Source of the DNA: Halobacteriales archaeon QH_10_67_22
GTDB lineage: Archaea > Halobacteriota > Halobacteria > Halobacteriales > Haloarculaceae
Assembly (NCBI GenBank): GCA_003021305.1
Contig: PXQN01000066.1
Span: 1 to 62,872 of the forward strand
Direction of reading: 5' to 3'
Length of the DNA stretch: 62,872 bases
Position numbers and translations under genes: made by a program. Below the pieces are notes generated by a model that saw only the letters and a list, made by a program, of their open reading frames with translations, was not told the origin of the DNA and searched no databases. Below are positions 1-9,182 of the stretch, piece after piece; the first letter of the stretch is position 1, and the number at the start of each line of letters is the position of its first letter.

Positions 1-117
1 GTAAATCTGTTCGTGTTTCTCGTATGAATTCGCGACGACCTGGCCGCCATGGTCGAAGACCATAAAGCGTGTCCCGGTCGTCCCCTGGTCGATCGCGCCA
101 ACGTATGTGTCTGCCAT
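1..117 (-). CDS. glpK: Glycerol kinase, N-terminal 39 codons (continues beyond window)
   Basis: The minus strand from the ATG at 117 reads [18 protein letters not shown] and continues to the window edge. [10 protein letters not shown] is the phosphate-1 ATP-binding loop at the start of glycerol kinases of the FGGY family. The enzyme phosphorylates glycerol to glycerol-3-phosphate with ATP, which is the substrate of the GlpABC dehydrogenase encoded about 3 kb away. Only the first 39 residues are present, so completeness cannot be judged. Confidence 0.93.
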   Translation of the reverse strand, partial: MADTYVGAIDQGTTGTRFMVFDHGGQVVANSYEKHEQIY

Positions 118-186
118 ATTACGTGTCCTCCGTCCGGCGGACAGTTTACTCACTGTGCCGCCTTGGGAGTCACCATCTAAGACGAT

Positions 187-197
187 CATTATAAACG
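187..197 (-). promoter_or_regulatory. Candidate TATA box for glpK
   Basis: Read on the minus strand this stretch is CGTTTATAATG, the best TATA-like sequence upstream of glpK. It lies about 70 bases before the start codon, which would leave a leader of roughly 45 bases, longer than usual for this group. The call rests on composition only. Confidence 0.4.
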
Positions 198-399
198 TTA
201 CTATAGGGAGGACAACCTCCAGTAAAGAGATGGATAAACTGTGTTATACGGCAAAGAAAAAGGATAGATTAATGTGATAGGGATTTAATACTGGGGCGGT
301 ACCGGGAGCAACGTAGGGATCTGTCGTGTTCTTTACCGCGCGCGACACGACCCGGACCGGTTGCTGGGTCACTACGTCTCACGCGGGCGCCGGGGCGAA

Positions 400-411
400 G
401 GTAAAAAAACG
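400..411 (-). terminator. Possible T-tract terminator of the chemoreceptor gene
   Basis: Seven consecutive T on the minus strand start about 20 bases after the stop codon at 429. Archaeal transcription commonly ends at T-rich tracts without a hairpin. No stem is obvious. Confidence 0.4.
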
Positions 412-428
412 TGTGACAGCAGCCGGGT

Positions 429-2942
429 TTACCCGTCCGCGGACCGAAGAGCAGATTCGATCTTCCGGTCGACGTCGTCGAGGACGTCCGGAACGTCGTC
501 GACGGTGTCGATGCGTTCGTACCCTTCTTCGATGACCGTGCGAACAGTGTCGAAGGGCCCGACCTGTGCCCCGCGGGTCGCCACGGTGTCGCTGGTCTCG
601 AGCAGCTGTTTGAACGCAGTCTCGTAGTGTGGGTTCTTCTCGAACCAGTCCTCGAACCGCAACTGCACGATGGCGTCCTCGTGGACGGGGAAGTAGCCGG
701 TTTCGCGGTGCCAGCGTTTCTGCTGTTCGGGTTCGGTCAGCCAGGTGAGAAACTCCCCGACGCTCTCGTGGACGTCGGCCGGGAGGTCGTCACCGACCCA
801 CAGTGACGCACCGCCCACGAGCACGCCGGTGCGGTCGTCGAGCACCGGGAACTCCCCGGTGCCGATCGGGAAGTCGGTGCTGGCCTCGATGCCGCCCAGC
901 GACGAGGTCGAGCCGATCAGTATCGCCGCTTCCTCGTTGTCGAACGCTTCCTTGGCCGCGCCTCGGGCCTCGATCCCCGGATTGTCGTACAGGCCCCTGG
1001 TTTCGATGTCAGCCCACCACTCGAACAGCGAGTGGCCGAACTCGCCGTTGATGTTCGAGGTGGTCGGCGGTCCGGACCGGCCGTTGTCGTTGTCGACGAG
1101 CGTCTCGTTGGCCTCCGCGAACCACTGTTCGACGAACCACGAGTAGTTGGCGAACGTGATCCCGTAGTCGGTCGGGCCCTCCCTGACGAGCTGTTCGGAG
1201 GCGTCTGTCACGGCGTCGAACGTTACGGGCGGGCTCGTCGGGTCCAGGCCCGCCGCCTCGAACGCGTCCTTGTTGTAGACGAGGACCGGGTTCGAGGAGT
1301 TGAACGGCACGGAGTGGAGCGTGCCGTCGAACCGGTAGTAGTTGAGAACGGGGTCGAGCAGCGACTCGATGTGGTCACGCGAGAGCAGTTCGTCGACCGG
1401 GCGGAAACTGCTGCTCTCGCGTGCACGCGTCGTACCGATCTCGAATATCTGGGTGATCGCCGGCGGGTCACCCTGCTCGGCGGCGCGGATCGCTGCGTCG
1501 AAGGTCCCCCGGTAGTCACCTTTCGATGACAGCGACAGGCTGATCCCGTCGGACTGGTCCTCGAACTCGCGGGCCAGGTCCTCTAGCAGCATCGCCTTCT
1601 CGCCGCCCATCGCGTGCCAGAACTCCACGACGGTGTCGTCGCTCCGGGTCGAGACGCTGCCTTTTCCGATCTCGAAGTCTTCCAGGGAGGCTTCGAGCGT
1701 GTTCGCGCGGTCGGTCAGGGTCGACACTTTCGAGGACACTTCCGTGAGCTGGGTCGTCTGGTTCCCCGCGGCCTCGGCGGCAGTGGCCGCCTCCTCGGCG
1801 GTCCGGTCGCTGATCTCGCCGACCTCGTCGACCATCGAGACGACTTCCTGGGTCGAACGCGCCTGGGAGTCGGTGGCCTCGTCTATCTCCTGGACGCTGG
1901 CGTCGACCTCGCTGACCTTGTCGACGACAGTGTCGAGTTCCTCGATCGCGGTCTCGACGGTGCCGTGTGTCCGGTCGACGCTGTCTCTGGTCTGGTGCAT
2001 CTCGTCGACGGTCGTCTCGACCTGATCGTGGACGCGGTCGATTGAGGTCTTGATCTCCTCGGTTGCCTCCTTGGTTTCGCTGGCGAGGGTCTTGACCTCG
2101 CTGGCGACGACGGTGAACCCGTCGCCGGCCTCGCCCGCGCGGGCTGCCTCGATGTTGGCGTTCAGCGCGAGGATGTTGGTCTGGTCAGCGACGTCGGTGA
2201 TGAACCCGACGATGTCCTCGATGTCGGCCATCAGGTCGTCGAGTTCTTCCACCTTCTCGAGGGTCTCCTGGGCGTAGTCGGTGAGCTGGTCGAGTTCGCT
2301 CATTGCGTCGGTCGCCGAGTCCTGTGCAGCGGTGCCGCGTTCGGCCGCCTGGCTCGACGTCTGGGCGGCCTCGTCGGCCGAGGCCGCGATCTCCTGGATC
2401 GTCGCCGAGAGGCTCCGCATCTCGTCGGAGATGTCCTGTATGTTCTCGCTCTGTCGTTCCGATCCCTCGGAGATGCCGTCGACGGCATCGCTCACCTCGC
2501 GGCTGGCCGTCTTCACCGAGTCGATGCGGTCGTCGACCTGTGTGGTCGCCGAGGAGACCTGTTCGCTGAACGACGACATTCTGTCGACGGTGTCGCGCCA
2601 CTCGGCGAGCAGGTCCTCGTAGGCGTCGTACAGTGGCTCGATACTCTCGGAGTCGGGCCGTCCCGGTGTCTCGGTCAGGCCCCCCCCGGCGTTGGCGGTC
2701 ACGACCGTCGTCAGGTCCTCGACATCCGCACAGAGGGCCTGATAGCGGGCGCGCTCGTCGGCGAGTTCCGACTCCAGGCGCTCGACGTTGGCCTGTGCCT
2801 CGTCACGCTCGGACCGTGCCGCCTCCAGTTGCCGCATGAGCTCGGCCTTCGAGGTGGCCGGTGCCGGGTCCGTCGGACTGGCTGCCTCACCGCCGCCGTC
2901 CGTCCACCGGTCGCCGTGCCCCGACTGACTCTCCTCAGACAT
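429..2942 (-). CDS. Soluble methyl-accepting chemoreceptor fused to a UgpB-like solute-binding domain
   Basis: This 837-residue protein has two unrelated halves. Residues about 30-80 form a charged coiled coil. Residues about 100-425 are a chemoreceptor signalling domain with the conserved hairpin tip (NILALNANIEAARAGEAGDG near 256-275), which in other receptors contacts CheA and CheW. Residues about 437-837 match a family 1 extracellular solute-binding domain of the UgpB/maltose-binding type, starting VVEFWHAMGGEKA and containing VPFNSSNPVLVYNKDAF. No signal peptide or membrane segment is visible, so both halves should be cytoplasmic. It lies between glpK and glpABC, which suggests sensing of glycerol or glycerol-3-phosphate inside the cell; that is inference. 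A GTG at 2954 is an alternative start; the ATG at 2942 was chosen. Confidence 0.88.
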   Translation of the reverse strand: MSEESQSGHGDRWTDGGGEAASPTDPAPATSKAELMRQLEAARSERDEAQANVERLESELADERARYQALCADVEDLTTVVTANAGGGLTETPGRPDSESIEPLYDAYEDLLAEWRDTVDRMSSFSEQVSSATTQVDDRIDSVKTASREVSDAVDGISEGSERQSENIQDISDEMRSLSATIQEIAASADEAAQTSSQAAERGTAAQDSATDAMSELDQLTDYAQETLEKVEELDDLMADIEDIVGFITDVADQTNILALNANIEAARAGEAGDGFTVVASEVKTLASETKEATEEIKTSIDRVHDQVETTVDEMHQTRDSVDRTHGTVETAIEELDTVVDKVSEVDASVQEIDEATDSQARSTQEVVSMVDEVGEISDRTAEEAATAAEAAGNQTTQLTEVSSKVSTLTDRANTLEASLEDFEIGKGSVSTRSDDTVVEFWHAMGGEKAMLLEDLAREFEDQSDGISLSLSSKGDYRGTFDAAIRAAEQGDPPAITQIFEIGTTRARESSSFRPVDELLSRDHIESLLDPVLNYYRFDGTLHSVPFNSSNPVLVYNKDAFEAAGLDPTSPPVTFDAVTDASEQLVREGPTDYGITFANYSWFVEQWFAEANETLVDNDNGRSGPPTTSNINGEFGHSLFEWWADIETRGLYDNPGIEARGAAKEAFDNEEAAILIGSTSSLGGIEASTDFPIGTGEFPVLDDRTGVLVGGASLWVGDDLPADVHESVGEFLTWLTEPEQQKRWHRETGYFPVHEDAIVQLRFEDWFEKNPHYETAFKQLLETSDTVATRGAQVGPFDTVRTVIEEGYERIDTVDDVPDVLDDVDRKIESALRSADG

Positions 2943-3261
2943 CGCGGAGATCACCGTCCAGTTCCCGTTTGTGACAGCGACAAGAGGTGAGCATGACGTA
3001 ACTACCAGCGATTCACCAGCGGTGCGTAATAATTCATGCTCCTAAATTCTTATCCGTGATAATAGGCTGCCGGTCGGCAGACCCGAACGGCGGGCTTTTG
3101 CCCAGTTTCCTGTCAGGTCTGGCGACCGAGAATCGCCCCGGTAATCGGGTTGAGACACAGCCACGGTACGACCTAACTATCAGGATCTGTTTTTCTATTT
3201 ACTGGTGGTCCGCTTTTGTCGATGAAATAAAGTAGATGGACTTCTAAGACCGGGAACACAG
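2943..3261. other. Divergent intergenic region, chemoreceptor / glpA
   Basis: No coding sequence is seen. The region should carry back-to-back promoters for the chemoreceptor gene (minus) and glpABC (plus). AT-rich patches occur at 3028-3065 and 3185-3240. A shared regulator site between the two promoters could co-regulate sensing and catabolism, but I see no clear palindrome. Confidence 0.55.
3222..3236 (+). promoter_or_regulatory. Candidate glpABC promoter (TATA)
   Basis: The A/T-rich stretch GAAATAAAGTA (3224-3234) ends 27 bases before the glpA ATG at 3262, the usual spacing for a nearly leaderless haloarchaeal transcript. A second AT-rich box at 3192-3202 is an alternative. Confidence 0.45.
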
Positions 3262-4992
3262 ATGGCATCGGTACCACATATCGCCGTCATCGGCGGCGGG
3301 TCGACCGGGATCGGGATCGCCCGGGACCTCGCTATGCGGGGCCTCGACGTGACCCTCGTCGAGCAGGGGAATCTGACACACGGGACGACGGGTAGGATGC
3401 ACGGCCTGTTACACAGCGGCGGGCGGTACGCCGTCTCGGACCAAGCCAGTGCGAACGAGTGCATCGAGGAGAACAAGGTCCTCAGGGACATCGCGAGCCA
3501 CTGCGTCGAGATGACGGGTGGGATGTTCGTCAAACGCCCGGAGGACACCGAGGAGTACTTCGAGGAGAAACTCGAGGGGTGTAAAGCGTGTGACATTCCA
3601 GCGGAGGTCATCTCCGGCGAGGAGGCGCGGGCGATCGAACCCCACCTCGCGAGGGACATCGACAAGGCGATCACTGTCCCCGACGGTGCGATAGACCCGT
3701 TCCGGCTGGTGGTCGCAAACGCCGCCAGCGCCGAGGAACACGGCGCCCGGATAGAGACCCACTCGAAGGTCACGGACCTCGTGGTCGAGGACGACGAGGT
3801 GGTCGGCGTCGAGGTCGAACACCAGACCGGGCCGGACAAGAAAGTCCGCGGTACCGAGGGTGGGACCGAGCAGATCCGCGCCGACTACGTGGTCAACGCG
3901 ACGGGCGCCTGGGCCGGCCGGATCGGCGACATGGCCAACGTCGACATCGAGGTCCGCCCTTCGAAGGGCGTCATGACGATCATGAACATCCGCCAGGTCG
4001 ACACCGTCATCAACCGCTGTCGGCCCAAGGGCGACGCGGACATCATCGTGCCCCACGAGACGACGGCGATACTCGGGACGACCGACGAGGAGGTCGACGA
4101 CCCCGAGGACTACCCCGAGGAAGGGTGGGAGGTCGAACTGATGATCGACACGCTGAAAGAACTGGTACCGATGCTGGAGGAGGCCAGGACGATCCGTTCG
4201 TTCTGGGGGGTGCGTCCGCTGTACGAACCGCCGGACGTCGGCAGCGACGACCCGACGGACATCACCCGGGACTACTTCCTGCTCGACCACGAGGAACGGG
4301 ACGACCTGCACGGGATGACCAGCATCGTCGGCGGGAAGTTCACGACCTACCGGATGATGGGCGAGGAGATCAGCGACCACGTCTGTGACCAGTTCGGCAT
4401 CGACGCCGAGTGCCGGACAGCCGAGGTCCCGCTGCCCGGCAGCGAGGACTTCTCCGTGCTGCGCGATTACATGGACGAGTTCGGCCTGCGGTCGCCGATC
4501 GGTCGGCGTAGCGTCGAGCGACTCGGGTCGCGGGCCGAGGACGTGCTCAATACGGACGGCCCGAACCCGACGGTGTGTGAGTGCGAAGCCGTCACGCGAG
4601 CGGAGATCAAAGACGCCATCTCCCAGTCGGGGGCGAACTTGAACGCCGTCCGCATCCGGACGCGGGCGTCGATGGGCAACTGTCAGGGTGGCTTTTGCTG
4701 TAACCGCATGGCCAGCGAACTCCACGGCGAGTTCGACGAGCAGATCACGCGAGAGGCCTGGGACGCACTCCTCCAGGAGCGCTGGAAGGGTCAGCGCCAC
4801 GCCCTGTGGGGCCAGCAGCTCTCACAGGCGGCGCTGAACTACGCGCTCCACGCGACCACCCAGAACCGGGACAACGACCCCGCGGACGGAGAGCCGGTCG
4901 ACTTCGCCGCGTTCGACAGCGGACCGACCCCCACTGGCACGTCGGGACAGACGGGAGTGGTCACCGACGGGGGGACCCGAGATGGCGATTGA
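3262..4992 (+). CDS. glpA: Anaerobic-type glycerol-3-phosphate dehydrogenase subunit A
   Basis: GlpA is the FAD-containing catalytic subunit that oxidises glycerol-3-phosphate to dihydroxyacetone phosphate. The 576-residue product begins with a Rossmann FAD motif ([18 protein letters not shown], residues 6-23). The DAO-type oxidoreductase fold follows to about residue 390. Near residues 438-485 there is a BFD-like [2Fe-2S] segment with CECE and GNCQGGFCC cysteines, typical of GlpA. It is the first gene of glpABC and overlaps glpB by 11 bases. Haloarchaea use this complex aerobically for glycerol from algae such as Dunaliella (established knowledge). Confidence 0.97.
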   Translation: MASVPHIAVIGGGSTGIGIARDLAMRGLDVTLVEQGNLTHGTTGRMHGLLHSGGRYAVSDQASANECIEENKVLRDIASHCVEMTGGMFVKRPEDTEEYFEEKLEGCKACDIPAEVISGEEARAIEPHLARDIDKAITVPDGAIDPFRLVVANAASAEEHGARIETHSKVTDLVVEDDEVVGVEVEHQTGPDKKVRGTEGGTEQIRADYVVNATGAWAGRIGDMANVDIEVRPSKGVMTIMNIRQVDTVINRCRPKGDADIIVPHETTAILGTTDEEVDDPEDYPEEGWEVELMIDTLKELVPMLEEARTIRSFWGVRPLYEPPDVGSDDPTDITRDYFLLDHEERDDLHGMTSIVGGKFTTYRMMGEEISDHVCDQFGIDAECRTAEVPLPGSEDFSVLRDYMDEFGLRSPIGRRSVERLGSRAEDVLNTDGPNPTVCECEAVTRAEIKDAISQSGANLNAVRIRTRASMGNCQGGFCCNRMASELHGEFDEQITREAWDALLQERWKGQRHALWGQQLSQAALNYALHATTQNRDNDPADGEPVDFAAFDSGPTPTGTSGQTGVVTDGGTRDGD

Positions 4993-6256
4993 GTCGGAGG
5001 TACTCGTTATCGGCGGCGGGCTGGCCGGACTCACCAGTGCCCTCTCGGCCGCCCGCGAAGGTGCCGACGTACGGCTCGTCTCCTACAAGCAGAGCACCCT
5101 CCGCAACGCCTCGGGACTGGTCGACATCCTGGGGTACACGCCCGACGGAGAGGGGCCACTGACAGACCCCTACGAGGCTATCCCGGACCTGCCCGACGAG
5201 CACCCCTACAGCACCGTCGGTCTCAGGACCGTCAAGGAGGCGATGGGGTTGTTCGACGAGGTGGTGCCCAACTACCAGGGCGAGCACACCGAGACGAACG
5301 CCCTGTTGCCGACCCACGGCGGGACGGTGAAACCGACCGCGAGATACCCGGCCAGCGCGGCGCCGGGACTGGCCAGCGACGACCGGGACGTCCTGCTGGT
5401 GGGCCTGGAGTCGATGGTCGACTTCGACGCCCAGCACGTCGCCGCTCACCTCGAGAACGCGGGCGTGCCCTTCGACGTGCGGGGCGAAACGATCCGGTTC
5501 CCGGGAGACCTGCGGGCCGACGCGAAGGTCACGCGCTACGCCAAACTGCTCGACACCAACAGCGAAGTGCCGGTCCGGGGCCGCAACAAGATGGCCCGGG
5601 ACGCCCTCGCCGAGCGGGTCAATCCGCTCCTCGAAGACGAGGAACGGGTCGGGCTCCCCGCGATCCTGGGCGACGACCACGCACGGTCGGTCAGAGCTGC
5701 ACTCAGCCAGAAACTCGGCGCGGAGGTGTTCGAGGTGCCGATGGGGCCGCCATCGCTGCCGGGCCTGCGACTCGAGGACGCGCTGTTCGAGGCGCTCGAC
5801 GAGGCCGGTGCCAGCATCGAGACGGGCAATCCCGTCGCCGACTTCGACGGTGAGGACCGCGTCGAGCGCATCTACATCGAGAAAAACGGCGCGAAGATCC
5901 CCAACACGGCTGACCAGTACGTCCTCGCGACGGGCGGGTTGGTCGGGAAAGGTATCGAATCCAACCGAGAGAACGTCTACGAACCGGTGTTCGACTGCCA
6001 CGTCGACAACGCCGCGGACCGCTACGAGTGGTTCGAGAACGACGTCTTCGGCGACCACCCGTTCGCGACATACGGGGTCGCGACCGACCCGGACCTGCGT
6101 CCGACCGACGCCGACGGCGACCTCGAGTTCGAGAACGTCCGCGCGGCCGGCGGTGTGCTGGGTGGGTACGACTACGCCGCCGAGAAATCCGGAAGCGGCG
6201 TCTCGCTGTCGACAGGATACGCAGCCGGACAGAGCGCAGCCCAGGAGGCACTATGA
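4982..6256 (+). CDS. glpB: Glycerol-3-phosphate dehydrogenase subunit B
   Basis: The 424-residue flavoprotein subunit GlpB starts with a second FAD-binding motif ([20 protein letters not shown], from about residue 8). It ends with the matching flavin-contact region, around [21 protein letters not shown]. GlpB passes electrons between GlpA and the iron-sulfur subunit GlpC. The start ATG lies inside the glpA end, and its stop overlaps the glpC start as ATGA, so the three genes are translationally coupled. Confidence 0.96.
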   Translation: MAIESEVLVIGGGLAGLTSALSAAREGADVRLVSYKQSTLRNASGLVDILGYTPDGEGPLTDPYEAIPDLPDEHPYSTVGLRTVKEAMGLFDEVVPNYQGEHTETNALLPTHGGTVKPTARYPASAAPGLASDDRDVLLVGLESMVDFDAQHVAAHLENAGVPFDVRGETIRFPGDLRADAKVTRYAKLLDTNSEVPVRGRNKMARDALAERVNPLLEDEERVGLPAILGDDHARSVRAALSQKLGAEVFEVPMGPPSLPGLRLEDALFEALDEAGASIETGNPVADFDGEDRVERIYIEKNGAKIPNTADQYVLATGGLVGKGIESNRENVYEPVFDCHVDNAADRYEWFENDVFGDHPFATYGVATDPDLRPTDADGDLEFENVRAAGGVLGGYDYAAEKSGSGVSLSTGYAAGQSAAQEAL

Positions 6257-7647
6257 GCGACGCTGAGCAACCAGGACCGATGGAATCGGCGTTCGAACCG
6301 ACGGAACCGAACACGGGGGAGGAGTTCGAACCGGTCGACGTCTTCCCCGACAGCGACGACTTCGACCTGCGTCCCGGGTCTGACTCGTGTTACAAGTGCT
6401 CGACGTGTGATACGAACTGTCCGGTGGCGGAGGTCGACGACGAGTTCCCGGGGCCGAAGTTCCAGGGTCCCGAGCAGTGGCGGCTGAAACAGTCCGAGGA
6501 CGACTACGACATCGACGACTCGGTGATGGACTGTTCGAACTGCATGCGGTGTGACAACGCCTGTCCGGCGGGCGTGCCCCTCTCGCAGATGCACAACACC
6601 GCCCGCGGGGAGTACGTCAGCGAGCAGATGGACCACCTGTCCATCGAGTACTGGCGCAACCGGATCCTCTCGAACTACCGGACGTCGGCGTGGCTGGCCT
6701 CGAAGACGCCGCGCCTGGCGAACTTCGCGATGAACCTCGGGCCGGCCCGCTGGCTCATGGAGAAGACCATGGGCGTCACCAAAGAGCGGGAGTTCCCCGA
6801 GTTCGCCACCGAGACGTTCCGCGAGTGGTGGGACAAACGCGGCGCCGCCGCGGGGTCGAAAGAACGCGCCCAGGCGGCCCGCCGCGAGCGTGGACTCCCC
6901 GAGGACGCCGACAAGAAGGTCGCCTACTTCCACGGCTGTTACTCGAACTACAACACCACCGAGGTGGGCAAGGCGATGGTCCGAGTGTACGAACACTTCG
7001 GGTACGAGGTCGTCGTCCCCGAGCAGGGCTGTTCGGGCACGCCGATGTTCGCCAACGGCATGCTCGAGGACGCGCGTCGCCACGCCGAGGTGAACGTCTC
7101 CTCGATGAGCGACCTCGTCGACCAGGGGTACGACGCCATCGCGTCGTGTACCTCCTGTTCGATGGCGCTGCGCCAGGAGTACCCCGAACTGTTCGATATC
7201 GACGGGATCGACGACCTGGCGGCCAACACCTTCGAGTCCATCGAGTACCTGCGCATCCACGAGGACATCCGCGAGGAGATCCAGGCGGCCGAAGTCTCGG
7301 GCGAACTCGCCGACGAGTTCGCCTACCACGCACCGTGTCACTCGCGCAACCAGGGGCTGGACAGGCAGGCCGTCGAGCTGTTCCGCGAGCTGGACGGCGC
7401 CGGCATCGAGGACGTCGGCGAGTCCTGTTCGGGCATCTCGGGAACCTACGGCTGGAAGGCCGAGAAGTACGAGAAGTCCATGAAGATAGGCGACGAGATG
7501 TTCGACCACATGGAACACGCCGAGGGCGAGACCGGGATGACCGAGTGTCCGACCTGTGCGATGCAGATGGAACACGGCACCGGCTACGACATCCGCCACC
7601 CGCTCGAACTGGTCGAGGCCGCGCTGGTCGACGGCCACGCCGTGTAG
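6253..7647 (+). CDS. glpC: Glycerol-3-phosphate dehydrogenase subunit C, Fe-S membrane anchor
   Basis: The 464-residue product carries two ferredoxin-type clusters, CYKCSTCDTNCP and CSNCMRCDNACP, near residues 45-110. Two CCG-type cysteine-rich domains follow (around GCYSNYNTTEVGKA / GCSGTPMF and HAPCHSRNQG / ESCSGISGTYG). This is the GlpC/heterodisulfide-reductase D arrangement that delivers electrons to the quinone pool. The ATG at 6253 overlaps the glpB stop. An upstream in-frame extension into glpB was rejected because of this coupling and the poor match of the added residues. Confidence 0.96.
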   Translation: MSDAEQPGPMESAFEPTEPNTGEEFEPVDVFPDSDDFDLRPGSDSCYKCSTCDTNCPVAEVDDEFPGPKFQGPEQWRLKQSEDDYDIDDSVMDCSNCMRCDNACPAGVPLSQMHNTARGEYVSEQMDHLSIEYWRNRILSNYRTSAWLASKTPRLANFAMNLGPARWLMEKTMGVTKEREFPEFATETFREWWDKRGAAAGSKERAQAARRERGLPEDADKKVAYFHGCYSNYNTTEVGKAMVRVYEHFGYEVVVPEQGCSGTPMFANGMLEDARRHAEVNVSSMSDLVDQGYDAIASCTSCSMALRQEYPELFDIDGIDDLAANTFESIEYLRIHEDIREEIQAAEVSGELADEFAYHAPCHSRNQGLDRQAVELFRELDGAGIEDVGESCSGISGTYGWKAEKYEKSMKIGDEMFDHMEHAEGETGMTECPTCAMQMEHGTGYDIRHPLELVEAALVDGHAV

Positions 7648-7955
7648 CCGGGGGACAGTTCACTATCGCCGGCGCGCTTCGACGCCAACTGGAGCTCTGA
7701 TCGACCCTGGTACTGGGACAACCGCGGGGTCCACTGAACCTATTCGTCGTTCCGCCTCGCTACATCAGCCTCGATAAGCGCGGTCGTCCACCGAGCGAAG
7801 CGAGCGAGGAGAGGCGACGAGAAAAAGGTGGACGGGCGTGGCGGGATTCGAACCGGAGGGAGACGGTCGCTCACTTCGTTCGCGCTGCGACTCCCAGGGT
7901 TCGAATCCCGTTCCGGTTCGTTCGACGGTTCGCTTCGCTCACCGTCTCACTGCAC
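7648..7955. other. Intergenic region with tRNA-derived fragments
   Basis: No protein gene is supported. The right part contains a displaced 3' end of tRNA-Arg (7832-7854). It also holds another T-arm-like sequence on the plus strand near 7899-7915 (GGGTTCGAATCCC). Between these are CGCTCAC/TTCG-rich hairpins of the kind common between haloarchaeal tRNA genes. Confidence 0.6.
7832..7854 (-). repeat. 23-bp duplicate of the tRNA-Arg 3' end (att-like)
   Basis: Bases 7832-7854 repeat exactly the sequence at 7954-7976, which covers the acceptor 3' strand and part of the T arm of the intact tRNA-Arg. The copies are 122 bp apart in the same orientation. Integrating elements that use tRNA genes leave such 3'-end duplications, so this may be the remnant of an excised or decayed element. 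Local tRNA gene duplication is the alternative. Confidence 0.7.
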
Positions 7956-8027
7956 GGGCGTGGCGGGATTCGAACCCGCGATCGAGAGGTTAGGAACCTC
8001 TCGCCCTGTCCCCTAGGCCACACGCCC
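7956..8027 (-). tRNA. tRNA-Arg (anticodon CCU)
   Basis: The minus strand folds into a 72-base cloverleaf. The acceptor is GGGCGTG/CACGCCC, the D stem GCCT/GGGC, and the anticodon stem AGAGG/CCTCT with loop TTCCTAA, giving anticodon CCU. The T arm is GCGGG-TTCGAAT-CCCGC. No CCA is encoded and there is no intron. It reads AGG codons. Confidence 0.95.
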
Positions 8028-8093
8028 TAGCAATGGATGCGTAGGGGGACGAAAAACACTTTCCGGTGTGAGAAGAGACGGGCCCACCCGTGA

Positions 8094-8200
8094 TACGGTC
8101 GTGCGTACTCAATTTCGGCAGTGTCGATGAGGATCGGCGCTTCGGACCACGGAGACAGTCTTCTGTTTCGTGGGAATAAAAAGAAGTACGCACGACCGTA
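8094..8200 (+). repeat. Family A inverted-repeat element, copy 1 (107 bp)
   Basis: The ends are TACGGTCGTGCGTA and its exact reverse complement. TGA lies directly outside both ends (8091-8093 and 8201-8203), consistent with a 3-bp target duplication. The interior (CAATTTCGGCAGTGTCG, then CTTCGGACCACGGA, then CTGTTTCGTGGGAATAA) matches the other long copies. It has no coding potential of its own. It lies 29 bp beyond the tatA stop codon. Confidence 0.92.
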
Positions 8201-8231
8201 TGACACCCAGGGGGTGGCGGTGACGGGGACG

Positions 8232-8570
8232 TTATTCGGAAGTCGCCGACTCGGTGCTCGTACTCGTCGACTCGCTCGACTCGGACCGGACCTCTTCGAG
8301 GTCGGATTTGGTCGCGCCCTCGATGACGTTGCCCTCATCGTCGATGACGTTGCCGTCCTCGTCGATGGTCGCACCGTCTTTCAGTTCTTCCAGTTCCTGT
8401 TCGACCTGTTCACGCCCTTTCTGGAACTCACCCATCGCTTGCCCGGTCGACCGTGCGAGTTTGGGGATCTTGTTCGCCCCGAACAACAGCACGAGGACGA
8501 GCAGGATGACGATGAGTTCCGTCCCGCCGGGTACCCCCGCCGGAAACAGTGGAACGAGTACTTCGTGCAT
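8232..8570 (-). CDS. tatA: Sec-independent translocase component TatA
   Basis: The 112-residue protein has one N-terminal membrane helix (ELIVILLVLVLLFGA, residues about 18-32). The FG motif and an amphipathic helix (NKIPKLARSTGQAMGEFQKG) follow, then an acidic serine-rich tail. This is the TatA/E layout. TatA multimers form the pore that exports folded proteins with twin-arginine signals, the dominant route in haloarchaea. Two predicted Tat lipoproteins are encoded in this window (18854-20074 and 39914-41053). The gene stands alone without tatC. Confidence 0.93.
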   Translation of the reverse strand: MHEVLVPLFPAGVPGGTELIVILLVLVLLFGANKIPKLARSTGQAMGEFQKGREQVEQELEELKDGATIDEDGNVIDDEGNVIEGATKSDLEEVRSESSESTSTSTESATSE

Positions 8571-8592
8571 CGCTACCGGAGGTTACTCGGTG

Positions 8593-8604
8593 CTAATTAT
8601 AACC
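8593..8604 (-). promoter_or_regulatory. Candidate tatA promoter
   Basis: The minus strand reads GGTTATAATTAG about 25 bases before the tatA ATG (8570), a good TATA box at leaderless spacing. Confidence 0.5.
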
Positions 8605-8705
8605 TTTTTGGACTCGCGAACGAGGTCTGTGGGTACTCACCACGCCGGCCTCTCCGCTCGCCCGATGACACAAGCCCCTTCCGTCATCGCTCGCTACCGC
8701 CCGAT

Positions 8706-9182
8706 ATGATCTCGGTCGGCGACACGGCGCCGGACTTTACCGCACCGCTGGCGAACGGGAGCGTCGTCGAGTTCACGCTCTCGGAGCGACTCGATGAAGC
8801 GCCACTCGTGCTGGCCTTCTTTCCGGGCGCGTTCACGAGCGTCTGCACCAGCGAGATGGAGGCCTTCGAGGACCGCATGGAGGAACTCTCCGAAACCGGG
8901 GCGACAGTGTACGGCGTGAGCGTCGATATGCCATTCGCGCTCGACGCCTTCCGCGAGGATGCGGGACTGTCCTTTGGCCTGATCGGCGACTCCAACCGGA
9001 GCGTCGTCGACGCCTACGACGTGGCGATGGACTTCACATCGAAAGGAATCGAGGACGTCGCCAAGCGGGCAGTGTTCGTCGTCGACGGGGACCGCACGGT
9101 CCGGTACCGGTGGGTCTCGGACAACCCGGGGCTCGAACCCGACTACGACGAGGTGCTGGGAGCGTTGCGAGACCTGAACTGA
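8706..9182 (+). CDS. Peroxiredoxin, AhpC/TSA (Bcp-like) family
   Basis: The 158-residue thioredoxin-fold peroxidase has the active-site sequence FFPGAFTSVCTSEM with peroxidatic Cys47 and the conserved Pro40 and Thr44. It contains no other cysteine, so it is a 1-Cys type that must recycle with an external thiol. It detoxifies hydrogen peroxide or alkyl peroxides in the cytoplasm. The start is the ATG at 8706, since longer readings run through tatA and its promoter. The stop codon TGA (9180-9182) is the TGA that flanks family A copy 2, so the insertion abuts the last codon. Confidence 0.92.
   Translation: MISVGDTAPDFTAPLANGSVVEFTLSERLDEAPLVLAFFPGAFTSVCTSEMEAFEDRMEELSETGATVYGVSVDMPFALDAFREDAGLSFGLIGDSNRSVVDAYDVAMDFTSKGIEDVAKRAVFVVDGDRTVRYRWVSDNPGLEPDYDEVLGALRDLN

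Larger units (their letters stand above)
118..428. other. Intergenic region between glpK and the chemoreceptor gene
   Basis: I see no gene here. The left part holds the glpK leader and promoter. A short inverted repeat GGAGG/CCTCC lies near 208-220 in an AT-rich stretch that extends to about 300. On the minus strand a T7 run (complement of 403-409) follows the chemoreceptor stop codon. Confidence 0.6.

Noticed and set aside
3409-4800. Long minus-strand open frame opposite glpA
   Set aside because: High GC with C/G third positions opens long antisense frames. The plus strand is clearly glpA and the antisense product has no recognisable motif.
6028-6252. N-terminal extension of glpC
   Set aside because: It overlaps glpB in another frame and adds Arg-rich residues. 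The ATGA overlap at 6253 marks the real start.
7890-7925. Second tRNA gene suggested by a T-arm-like sequence
   Set aside because: No matching acceptor, D or anticodon arms can be found, so only a T-arm-like fragment is present.
8121-8705. N-terminal extension of the peroxiredoxin
   Set aside because: It would run through family A copy 1 and the antisense of tatA. The family start is at 8706.
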